Below are positions 6,144-12,879 of a stretch of DNA of 17,558 nucleotides, one piece after another (the stretch's first letter is position 1; the number at the start of each line of letters is the position of its first letter). Source of the DNA: an uncultured Acidimicrobiaceae bacterium (GTDB taxonomy: Bacteria; Actinomycetota; Acidimicrobiia; Acidimicrobiales; Ilumatobacteraceae). The notes below the pieces were generated by a model. The model worked only from the letters and a program-made list of their open reading frames with translations, ran no database searches and had not been told where the DNA came from. The position numbers and the translations under genes were made by a program. The stretch is taken from assembly GCA_903919215.1 (NCBI GenBank), contig CAIXHI010000349.1, forward strand, positions 1 to 17,558, written 5' to 3'.

Positions 6144-7349
6144 TCAGCGGTCCTTCGTGAGCAAGATGCACCCACCGAGTGGGCCGCCGCCAGCACCGAC
6201 GACCGACACTTCGGCACCCTGCACCTGACGATCGCCACCCTCGCCACGCAGCTGTACGCATGCCTCGTGCAAGTAGCCGTAGCCGTGCAAACGACCAGCC
6301 GACAACTGGCCACCGTTGGTGTTCAACGGCAGTTCGCCCCCGAGGCCGATACGCGACTCGCCACCCTCGAGGAAGCCTGCAGCCTCACCCTTGGGGAAGA
6401 AGCCCAGCGCCTCCAGCCACTGCATGCACAGGTACGAGAACCCGTCGTACAGATGCGCGGAGTCGACGTCAGTGGGCTTCAGATCGGTGCGCGACCACAT
6501 CATCTTCGCGGCATCGTGGCTGGCCATCGTGGTGAGATCCTCACGCTGGTCCCAGCTGTCACGACCATGCAGTGCCGAACCGATCGATTCAATGCGCACG
6601 ACCTGCTTGAGGTCGGGTGCCGCATCAGCGCGGGACACGATCAGCGCCACCGAACCGTCGCAGGGAATGTCGCAGTCGTACAGCCCGAGGGGCCACGAGA
6701 CCATGCGGGCATTCATGTAATCGTCCATGGTCAGCGGGTCGCGGAAGATCGCCCGCGGGTTCAATGCGGCATGACGACGGGCGTTGAGCGCGATCTGGCC
6801 GAGGTGCTCGCGTTGCAGGCCGTACTGGTGCATGTAGCGCTGGGCGTACATACCCACCCAGTTCGCAGCCGACACGGCATGGAATGGGACGAGATATTGC
6901 ATCGCGCCACCGATCCGGCTGCCTCCCGAACCGACGACGCTGGCACGGCGACCGGCGGTCTGCGCTGTCGATTCGTTGACGGTGCGGAAGACGAGCACGT
7001 GGTTGGCGAGGCCGCACGAGACGGCGGCGACGGCGTTGAACACGGCACCCAACTGTGCAGGCACCTCGCCACCACCGGAGAACCAGTTGACCTTGAGTCG
7101 CAGTGCGTCTTTCAGTTCGGGCACACCGGTGGGTGCCATTCCAGGCGACGAGTCCATGGCGCCGGGGTACGACGCCACGCCGTCGATGTCATCACGCGTG
7201 AGTCCAGCATCGGCGATCGCCGCAAGCGCGGCCTCCACCGTGAGCGAGATACCGGTGCGGCCGAGCTTGCGCCCAACGGCCGACTGGCCGATACCGGAGA
7301 TGACGGCGTTGCGTTCGCCGAGCACCGGAGTCCGTGCGGGAATGCTCAT
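6144..7349 (-). CDS. Ltp-type thiolase-fold protein, probable acyl-CoA retro-aldolase
   Basis: A 401-aa SCP2-thiolase-like protein. The N-terminal nucleophile position of true thiolases is VNWFSGGGE at 87-95, with no Cys. The second half has DCDIPCDGSVALIVSRADAA (225-244), HLYDGFSYL with Tyr301, and NTNGGQLSAGRLHGYGYLHEA (343-363). This pattern fits Ltp2-like proteins, which, with a DUF35 partner, cleave tertiary 3-hydroxyacyl-CoAs by retro-aldol chemistry in steroid side-chain breakdown. The DUF35 gene is immediately upstream, its TGA overlapping this ATG by one base (TGATG), so the two are probably made as a complex. AAGGGG precedes the start. A non-catalytic lipid-transfer role is the alternative. 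Confidence 0.82.
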   Translation of the reverse strand: MSIPARTPVLGERNAVISGIGQSAVGRKLGRTGISLTVEAALAAIADAGLTRDDIDGVASYPGAMDSSPGMAPTGVPELKDALRLKVNWFSGGGEVPAQLGAVFNAVAAVSCGLANHVLVFRTVNESTAQTAGRRASVVGSGGSRIGGAMQYLVPFHAVSAANWVGMYAQRYMHQYGLQREHLGQIALNARRHAALNPRAIFRDPLTMDDYMNARMVSWPLGLYDCDIPCDGSVALIVSRADAAPDLKQVVRIESIGSALHGRDSWDQREDLTTMASHDAAKMMWSRTDLKPTDVDSAHLYDGFSYLCMQWLEALGFFPKGEAAGFLEGGESRIGLGGELPLNTNGGQLSAGRLHGYGYLHEACVQLRGEGGDRQVQGAEVSVVGAGGGPLGGCILLTKDR

Positions 7350-7756
7350 CAGTACCCCTTCACAGGACGGAACAGCGGCAGCCAGATGTCCTCGGCGGCC
7401 TGAAACGTGACTTCGACAGGCATGCCGACGCGCACATCCGCTGGCGCGCAATCGATCAGCCGTGTCGTCAACCGCACATCGGGTTGATCATCGAGTTCCA
7501 CGTAGGCGAGCACGTACGGCGCCTCCAGCTCGGGCGACCACGCCTGCACGTTGATCGTGTAGGCGGCGACCTTGGCGCGCCCGGACGCAACTTCAGGGCC
7601 GACGTTCATCGACAGACACTCCGGGCACACCGGTGCGGGCGGGTGAAACCACGTGCGGCACTCACGGCAGCGGTTGATGCGCAGTTCACCGACCTCGCCG
7701 CCCTCCCAGAAGGGCGCGTTGTCGTCGGTGACCATTGGCAGCGGTTGGAACGTCAT
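7349..7756 (-). CDS. DUF35 protein: rubredoxin-like zinc ribbon plus OB-fold, partner of the Ltp protein
   Basis: A 135-aa protein starting at ATG 7756, with GGGGG about six bases upstream. Cys30, Cys33, Cys44 and Cys47 (CREC and CPEC) form the zinc ribbon. The OB-fold half runs from about residue 55, including the strand VAAYTINVQAW and the YVLAYVELDD segment, to the GMPVEVTFQ ending. In ChsH2 this domain is fused to MaoC-N and docks on Ltp2, whose aldolase activity needs it; here it is a free-standing gene translationally coupled to the thiolase-fold gene. It is first in the operon DUF35-Ltp-phosphotransferase. Its promoter faces the TetR gene across an operator centred about 75 bases upstream. 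Confidence 0.87.
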   Translation of the reverse strand: MTFQPLPMVTDDNAPFWEGGEVGELRINRCRECRTWFHPPAPVCPECLSMNVGPEVASGRAKVAAYTINVQAWSPELEAPYVLAYVELDDQPDVRLTTRLIDCAPADVRVGMPVEVTFQAAEDIWLPLFRPVKGY

Positions 7757-7824
7757 GTAGCCCCCAAGGCAAACACTGTGACCAGGCAAGTGGTGTCATC
7801 GCACGGTGACGACGGGATGTAGTC

Positions 7825-7838
7825 TGACACGGACGTCA
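7825..7838. promoter_or_regulatory. Candidate operator TGAC-N6-GTCA (copy D), next to the TetR gene
   Basis: TGACACGGACGTCA, inside the longer dyad TCTGAC/GTCAGA (7823-7840 region), lies between the DUF35 operon (start 7756, -) and the two-domain TetR gene (start 7888, +). TetR proteins commonly repress themselves and a divergent neighbour, so this copy links the motif to this regulator. Confidence 0.7.
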
Positions 7839-7887
7839 GAAGATCGCGGGATCGACGCCACCACACACCAGAGGAAGGGGGGCCGCA

Positions 7888-9231
7888 ATGGCAAATACCA
7901 ACGTACGTCGCACCAGTTACGGCCCCAGCAGCCCGGTGATCGGTTCACGCGGTGCGCGCACCCGCCAACAGATTCTCGACACCGCCCTCATCCGCTTTAC
8001 CGAGAGCGGCTTTCACGGCACCTCGATGGAGGAGATCGCGTCCGCTGCCGACACGTCGCGCGCAACTCTCTATCAGTACTTCGAGAGCAAGGAAGCGATC
8101 TTCATCGAGCTGATGCAGGCGGCCGGATCTGCGCTCATGCGCGTCACTCGCCGACTGGGTCCACTCGGCCCCACCGCCGAGGGTTTCGACAACCTGCACT
8201 GGTGGTTGGGTGAATGGTCGTGGGTCTTCGACCGGTACGCCCCCATGTTCATCGAGTGGGCCAACGTCAACTCACCGAAGAACCCCTTACGGCCGCTGCT
8301 CGCCCAGTTCGTCTCGGGTCACAACGGACGTTTCAGCACAGCACTAGAACAGGGCGGCCTCACCACCGCTGAGGCGCACACGCTCGCGAACTTCGTGCTC
8401 GCACTGGTCAATCGTTACAACTACCTCCGCCACGTGTACCGACCGGGCATCACGGACACCGAACTACTCGACAGCCTCGCTGTGGCACTGCAGTTGTCGA
8501 TGTTCCCCGACACCCCGCGTACGGTGCTCGTCGCCGGCCCGAAGTCGGTCGACGGTGGCGACGCGGCTCGCACCCAGGCAACGCTGGCCAACTCCAGCGG
8601 GCCGCTGTCCACACTCCCCGATCCCGACCAGGTCGTCGCCACCGATCCCTTCGCCGGCCTCAGCCCGCAAGCGAGCAAGACGGTGCGCGGGCTGCTCGAT
8701 GCGGCGGCTCGCGTCTTCGCCGCGGTCGGCTACGACGTTGCCAACATCGACCAGATCGTCACCGAGGCGGGCGTCGCTCGCGGCACGTTCTACCGCTACT
8801 TCGACGACAAGTTGCAGTTGATCACGGTGCTCGCCAACGAATGCGCGGCAGCGATGGCCGACCCGCTCACCGGGCTCGCCGAATTTGGCGAGCACCCCGA
8901 CCCGGCCCGACTGCGCGCCTGGTTGCGCCACTTCCTTGCGCAGCACGAGCGCTATAACGGCGTACTTCGCGCCTGGACGGAAAAGTTCCCAGTGGAGACG
9001 GCAGTCCTTGCACCCAGCAGAGTGATCGTGAACGCGATGGGAGGCGCCGTGCGAGCGATGTTCGGTCCTCCGCGCGACTACCGACTGTCTCGGCGGGCTA
9101 CCGGCATCATGCTCGCCGCGCTGCTCGAGCACTACCCCAACGAGGGCAAGGGCACCGAGTACCAGCCGACTCCCGAAGAACTCGTGGAAACCCAGGCGCG
9201 CTTCATCGAGCGCGTCCTGCTCGCACGCTGA
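7888..9231 (+). CDS. Single-chain double-TetR transcriptional regulator
   Basis: A 447-aa protein, about twice the usual TetR length. The first DNA-binding domain spans about 24-70 (ARTRQQILDTA ... TSMEEIA ... SRATLYQYFESK) and is followed by a helical ligand domain. A second complete DNA-binding domain spans about 262-310 (TVRGLLDAAARVF ... NIDQIV ... ARGTFYRYFDDK), with its own C-terminal helical domain. A Ser/Pro/Asp-rich linker at about 215-260 joins them. The recognition helices differ, so one chain should act as a built-in heterodimer. Mce3R of Mycobacterium tuberculosis, a lipid-gene repressor, is a known regulator of this architecture. GAGGAAGGGGGG at 7871-7882 supports ATG 7888. Likely ligand: an acyl-CoA or sterol-like intermediate of the neighbouring pathway. 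Confidence 0.9.
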   Translation: MANTNVRRTSYGPSSPVIGSRGARTRQQILDTALIRFTESGFHGTSMEEIASAADTSRATLYQYFESKEAIFIELMQAAGSALMRVTRRLGPLGPTAEGFDNLHWWLGEWSWVFDRYAPMFIEWANVNSPKNPLRPLLAQFVSGHNGRFSTALEQGGLTTAEAHTLANFVLALVNRYNYLRHVYRPGITDTELLDSLAVALQLSMFPDTPRTVLVAGPKSVDGGDAARTQATLANSSGPLSTLPDPDQVVATDPFAGLSPQASKTVRGLLDAAARVFAAVGYDVANIDQIVTEAGVARGTFYRYFDDKLQLITVLANECAAAMADPLTGLAEFGEHPDPARLRAWLRHFLAQHERYNGVLRAWTEKFPVETAVLAPSRVIVNAMGGAVRAMFGPPRDYRLSRRATGIMLAALLEHYPNEGKGTEYQPTPEELVETQARFIERVLLAR

Positions 9232-9248
9232 ACCTGCAGCGGTTCAGC
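9227..9248. terminator. Hairpin terminator between convergent TetR and thioesterase genes
   Basis: GCTGAACC (9227-9234) pairs perfectly with GGTTCAGC (9241-9248) over a six-base loop TGCAGC. The left arm contains the TetR stop codon TGA (9229-9231). It lies between convergent genes and probably ends transcription from both sides. CCCCCTC rather than a U-tract follows. Confidence 0.6.
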
Positions 9249-9256
9249 CCCCTCAC

Positions 9257-10141
9257 TCAGCTGGTGCGCAGCCGCCACTGCTCCCACTCGGCCGCTACAC
9301 GCTGGAGATGACGAGGGTCGGTCTCGCGCACGACGATCTCCTGGGTCAGCGATGCAAGGCGTAGACCCGACTCATCGAACAAGCCACCGTGGTACAGACC
9401 GCGGCCACCGGTGGCAACCAGCGGATCGAGTTGCAGTAGCAACCACTGGTCGACCTTCGCCGGGCGATGGAACCAGACCGAGTGATCCAGGGTCGGCCCG
9501 CCACCGAAGGGCTGGTTGGGGAGGTCGAGCTCGGCGAATGCGCTGCCCATGTCGGACATGAACATCAGCATGCAGGCGTTCACCACCGGGTCGTCGCCGA
9601 CGACGCCCTTCGGTCGCACCCAGAAGTTGGACGGGCAGCGACCCAGCCCCGGCGGCGTGAGCGCGTGGGGCTTCAGCTTGGCCACCCTCAGCTCGAACAC
9701 GTCGAGATGGTCGGGGTTGCCCTGCCCGATCCCGGCCGGCACCAGCTCGTCCAAGTCCCACATCTTCGTGCGTTCGAGCGGCGCTTCCATCTCTGGGCCG
9801 ACTTCGGGGACGTGGAACGAGGACGACAGGCTGAAGATGACCTCGCCGTCCTGTATCGCCTCGACACGACGGTGCGAGTAGGAGCGTCCGTCACGGTCGC
9901 GGTGCACGATCAGCACGGTGGGGCGGTGCGACACACCAGCGCGCAGGAAATAGCCGTGGGCGCTGTGCACGGCTCGATCCGCATCCACGGTGGCAGCTGC
10001 AGCACGCAGGGCCTGCGCCGCCACCTGGCCGCCGTACAACGAGGGCGGGTGCTCCGGGTTGCGGGCGCGGTACAGATCGCGATCGATCTCCTCGACGTCG
10101 AGGAGCGACAGCACGCGCTCGAGCGCCGTGGAGTTGGTCAT
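9257..10141 (-). CDS. tesB: Acyl-CoA thioesterase II (TesB-like, double hot-dog)
   Basis: A 294-aa protein, the normal TesB length. LYGGQVAAQALRAAAATV at 35-52 is the N-terminal hot-dog signature. The catalytic set of Escherichia coli TesB (Asp204, Thr228, Gln278) maps to Asp197 in FMSDMG, Thr217 in TLDHSVWFHRP and Gln267 in LTQEIVVR. It hydrolyses acyl-CoA to free acid and CoA, probably releasing CoA from stalled intermediates or acting on branched acyl-CoAs. AGGATGGG precedes ATG 10141. It is the last gene of the minus-strand run, separated by 66 bases from the phosphoesterase gene. That gap holds a small CTGCC-TGTCC-GGCAG stem (10151-10165), so it may have its own promoter. Confidence 0.92.
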   Translation of the reverse strand: MTNSTALERVLSLLDVEEIDRDLYRARNPEHPPSLYGGQVAAQALRAAAATVDADRAVHSAHGYFLRAGVSHRPTVLIVHRDRDGRSYSHRRVEAIQDGEVIFSLSSSFHVPEVGPEMEAPLERTKMWDLDELVPAGIGQGNPDHLDVFELRVAKLKPHALTPPGLGRCPSNFWVRPKGVVGDDPVVNACMLMFMSDMGSAFAELDLPNQPFGGGPTLDHSVWFHRPAKVDQWLLLQLDPLVATGGRGLYHGGLFDESGLRLASLTQEIVVRETDPRHLQRVAAEWEQWRLRTS

Positions 10142-10207
10142 GCACCCATCCTGCCTGTCCGGCAGCCGCGCCCGGAAACGCGCCGATCACACGGCACGCG
10201 CGTCCGG

Positions 10208-10786
10208 TCAGCTGGTGAGGTAGTTGTCGAACACCACGTCGTCGGTCGCGGTGTCGAGGACCGCGTACGACAACTGTTTACCGTTCGTGTGATCGCGTGC
10301 CTGGCCGACAGAGCCGGGGTTGATGACCAGTGCTCGGCCGGCGCGGTGACTCATCTGCGCGTGAGTGTGGCCCAGGACGATGTAGTCCACCTCGATGGTG
10401 CGCATCTTCTTCAGCTCGGGCGAATGGGGGAACACGTATTGCGTGTGCGGTTCGATCGGACTCGCGTGAGTCATCAGCAATCGCTTGCCGTCCACGTCGA
10501 GTTCGACCGACTTGGGCTGGGCGGCCAGCCACTTCACCATTTCGGGGTCGACATGCTCGCCACTGCGAGCGCGCTCACCGTGCGGCGACAGCAGCCCGAT
10601 GTCGTGGTTGCCCAGAACGCACACCGCATGGTGATCACGCAGCAACTGCAGTGCCTCGCCGGAAAATCGAAACTCCTCCACCATGTCGCCCGCGCACAGC
10701 AGCAGGTCGACATCACCCATACGTTCGAGCGCGACGGAAAGGCCCAACGCGTTCGCGTGGATGTCGGAGACAATGCCGATGCGCAT
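10208..10786 (-). CDS. Metallophosphoesterase, YfcE/MJ0936-like phosphodiesterase
   Basis: A 192-aa calcineurin-like phosphoesterase with every metal-binding motif: Asp8 and His10 (SDIHANALG), Asp34 (AGD), Asn60-His61 (GNHD), His107 (MTHASP) and His140/His142 (GHTHAQ). NPGSVGQARD near the C-terminus is typical of the YfcE group. The ATG at 10786 places the SDIH motif where family members have it. Related enzymes hydrolyse phosphodiesters in vitro, and physiological substrates are mostly unknown. It lies 23 bases after the thiolase stop and probably shares its transcript. Its role in a CoA-thioester pathway is not evident; cleavage of a nucleotide or CoA-derived product is possible. Confidence 0.88.
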   Translation of the reverse strand: MRIGIVSDIHANALGLSVALERMGDVDLLLCAGDMVEEFRFSGEALQLLRDHHAVCVLGNHDIGLLSPHGERARSGEHVDPEMVKWLAAQPKSVELDVDGKRLLMTHASPIEPHTQYVFPHSPELKKMRTIEVDYIVLGHTHAQMSHRAGRALVINPGSVGQARDHTNGKQLSYAVLDTATDDVVFDNYLTS

Positions 10787-10809
10787 GGGCGATGCCGAAA
10801 CCGGACGAC

Positions 10810-11988
10810 TCAGTCGAGGCGTTCGATGATGGTGCCGGTGCCCAAGCCACCGCCACAGCACATCGACACCAACGCGTAGCGACCACCGGTGCGCTCGAGT
10901 TCACCGAGCGCCTTCGTCAGCAGAATCACGCCGGTACCGCCGAGTGGGTGGCCGAGGGCGATCGCGCCGCCGTTCGGGTTCACCTTGGTCATGTCCGCGC
11001 CGACGGTCTTCTGCCAGGCGAGCACGACCGAGGCAAAGGCTTCGTTGACCTCGAACACGTCGATGTCGGCGAGCGAGAGACCCGAGCGTGCCAGCAACGC
11101 CTCGGTGGCCGGAATCGGACCTTCGAGCATCAGCACCGGATCGCAGCCAACGAGTACCGACGTCACGATGCGGGCACGAGCCTTCAAACCCAACTCGGCC
11201 GCACGCTGTGGCGAAGCGAGCAACATTGCTGCGGCGCCATCGGAGATCTGCGACGACGTACCCGCCGTGTGCACGGCGTCGTCGTCGGGGCGGTTGGTGC
11301 GCAGCTTGGCCAGACCCTCGATCGTGCTCTCGCGCATGCACTCATCGCGATCGAACACCTTGGTACCGGTCTGCTGACCATTCTCGTCGAACACCGGCAC
11401 GGTGACTGGTGCGATCTGCCCGGCGTAACGATCCTCGGCCCACGCGGCGAGCGCCCGCTGCTGCGAGAGCACACCGAACTCCTCGGTGTCACGGCGGCTG
11501 ATGCCGTACTTGTGAGCGATCCGGTCGGCACCCTCGAACTGGGTGGTGGGCTCGTAGACGTCGGCGTAGCTGCCACCGCGCGGCAGACCGAAGTCGGGGT
11601 TGGCTGCGGCCGATCCCATCGGGATCAACGACATCGTCTCGACACCACAGGTGACGGCGAGGCCGGCCATACCCGAGCCGATCAGACCCTGAGCCATCAG
11701 CGTCGCCTGCTGGGACGAACCGCACTGCACGTTGACGGTGCTGGCCGGCACCTGCTGTGGCAGACCGGCGGTGAGCCATGCATTGCGGGTGACGTTCCCA
11801 CTCTGGGCGCCGATCTGCTGGATGCAGCCGCCGACGACCTGGTCGACGAGGGTGGCATCGATGCCAGTGCGCTCGACGACGGCCTTCTGCGCGGCGCCCA
11901 ACAGATCGTTGGCCGAGGTGCGGGCCAGCGTGCCGTTGCGGCGGCCGACCGCAGTGCGGACCGTGTCGATGATCAGGACTTCGTTCAC
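10810..11988 (-). CDS. Acetyl-CoA acetyltransferase / 3-ketoacyl-CoA thiolase
   Basis: A 392-aa thiolase with a complete active site: nucleophilic Cys89 (VNVQCGSS), NEAF in FEVNEAFASV, His347 (ALGHPLGGTG) and Cys377 (MCCGGGLG). It should cleave a 3-ketoacyl-CoA with CoA to acetyl- or propionyl-CoA and a shortened acyl-CoA. This contrasts with the Cys-less Ltp protein at 6144-7349. GTG 11988 is chosen because AAGGGG lies six bases upstream. The general form is like FadA5/FadA6 thiolases of mycobacterial steroid catabolism, but I cannot assign the substrate. It follows the crotonase gene by 45 bases; that gap holds a degenerate copy of the TGAC-N6-GTCA motif. Confidence 0.93.
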   Translation of the reverse strand: MNEVLIIDTVRTAVGRRNGTLARTSANDLLGAAQKAVVERTGIDATLVDQVVGGCIQQIGAQSGNVTRNAWLTAGLPQQVPASTVNVQCGSSQQATLMAQGLIGSGMAGLAVTCGVETMSLIPMGSAAANPDFGLPRGGSYADVYEPTTQFEGADRIAHKYGISRRDTEEFGVLSQQRALAAWAEDRYAGQIAPVTVPVFDENGQQTGTKVFDRDECMRESTIEGLAKLRTNRPDDDAVHTAGTSSQISDGAAAMLLASPQRAAELGLKARARIVTSVLVGCDPVLMLEGPIPATEALLARSGLSLADIDVFEVNEAFASVVLAWQKTVGADMTKVNPNGGAIALGHPLGGTGVILLTKALGELERTGGRYALVSMCCGGGLGTGTIIERLD

Positions 11989-12011
11989 GTACTACCCCTT
12001 GGGACCCTGGT

Positions 12012-12025
12012 TGATGACTTCGTCA
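12012..12025. promoter_or_regulatory. Possible degenerate operator upstream of the thiolase gene
   Basis: TGATGACTTCGTCA matches TGAC-N6-GTCA at seven of eight fixed positions and shares TTCGTCA with the minus-strand reading of copy C. It lies 24 bases upstream of the thiolase GTG. It also contains the short stem TGAC-TTC-GTCA, so it may simply be an intercistronic hairpin. Confidence 0.3.
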
Positions 12026-12033
12026 CCTTACCC

Positions 12034-12870
12034 TCAGGGCCGCAGCCAGGACCCTTTGAACTGCTGGTCGCGCGCCTGCTTCAAGGCGTCCATACCGTCC
12101 ATGCGCAGGATGTCGTCGAACAGTCGACCATCGGGGCTCTTGGCCATCCGCGACATCTCCCGAGTGGCCACATCGTGCGCGCGGCCGATCGCTGTGCCGA
12201 CTTTGCGGCCCATCGCGTCGGCGACGTCGTTGATCGTGGCCTTGTTGAGCACCGTGGCCTCACGCGGCATCCGCGCCAGCCGACGGGCGAGTTCGGCGCA
12301 TCGTTCCAGCAACTCGTCGGCAGGTTCCGTGGTGAGCACGAGACCGATCTTCTCCGCACGTGCGGCGCTGATGATCTCACCGGTCAACATCAGGAACTTG
12401 GCCCACGCGGGGCCGACGATCGGAACGATCTCGGTGGCACCGGGGTGACCGATACGACCTTCCACAAGACCGAAGCGACAGTCGTCGGCCGCAATCACGA
12501 AGTCGAACTGTGCCAGCAGCCCGAGGCCGGAGCCCATGCACATCCCGTGCACCGCGGCAACGATCGGTTTGTGGATGGCCCGCACCCGAGCGTTGGCCGC
12601 TGCCAACTGCTCGATGAACAGGGAGTGCTCGAACGCGTTCTCCGCCGGGGCGACCCCCACAAGGTCGCCGCCGGCGCAGAACGCCCGACCGGCCGCGCTG
12701 ACGAGGATGGAGCCCACCTCGTCGTCGCGGTCGGCCAGTTCGAGTGCATCGACCAGTTCCTGACGGTTCGAACCTGGACCGATCCCGAGCGCATTCAGCT
12801 TCTCGGGTCGGTTCAGGACGATGTGAGCAACGCCGTCGCCGACGTTGTAGATGATGTGCTGCCAGTCCAC
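12034..12870 (-). CDS. Enoyl-CoA hydratase/isomerase (crotonase) family protein, second copy
   Basis: A 278-aa crotonase. The oxyanion-hole segments are AFCAGGDL (63-70) and HGMCMGSGLGLLAQFD (108-123). Glu137 in LVEGRIGHPG stands at the position of rat Glu144, while the second catalytic Glu (Glu164) is replaced by Phe159 in KFLMLTG. One catalytic Glu is compatible with isomerase, dehydratase or C-C hydrolase variants of the fold as well as hydratase. The GTG at 12870 has no clear Shine-Dalgarno but lies nine bases after the monooxygenase stop, so coupled translation is likely. The C-terminal 40 residues (KSPDGRLFDDILRMDG...) are longer than in a minimal crotonase. It precedes the thiolase gene, fitting a beta-oxidation step. 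Confidence 0.87.
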   Translation of the reverse strand: MDWQHIIYNVGDGVAHIVLNRPEKLNALGIGPGSNRQELVDALELADRDDEVGSILVSAAGRAFCAGGDLVGVAPAENAFEHSLFIEQLAAANARVRAIHKPIVAAVHGMCMGSGLGLLAQFDFVIAADDCRFGLVEGRIGHPGATEIVPIVGPAWAKFLMLTGEIISAARAEKIGLVLTTEPADELLERCAELARRLARMPREATVLNKATINDVADAMGRKVGTAIGRAHDVATREMSRMAKSPDGRLFDDILRMDGMDALKQARDQQFKGSWLRP

Positions 12871-12879
12871 TTGGCGACT

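Noticed and set aside
4741..6228. Long + strand reading frame opposite the phosphotransferase
   Set aside because: The minus-strand protein has clear kinase motifs and ribosome coupling; the opposite frame shows no family pattern.
6144..7349. Calling the Ltp-type protein an ordinary thiolase
   Set aside because: The nucleophilic Cys position is Ser/Gly (VNWFSGGGE), and the DUF35 partner fits aldolase or lipid-transfer relatives instead.
10151..10165. CTGCC-TGTCC-GGCAG stem between phosphoesterase and thioesterase genes as a terminator
   Set aside because: Only five pairs and no following tract; such short stems are frequent in GC-rich DNA.
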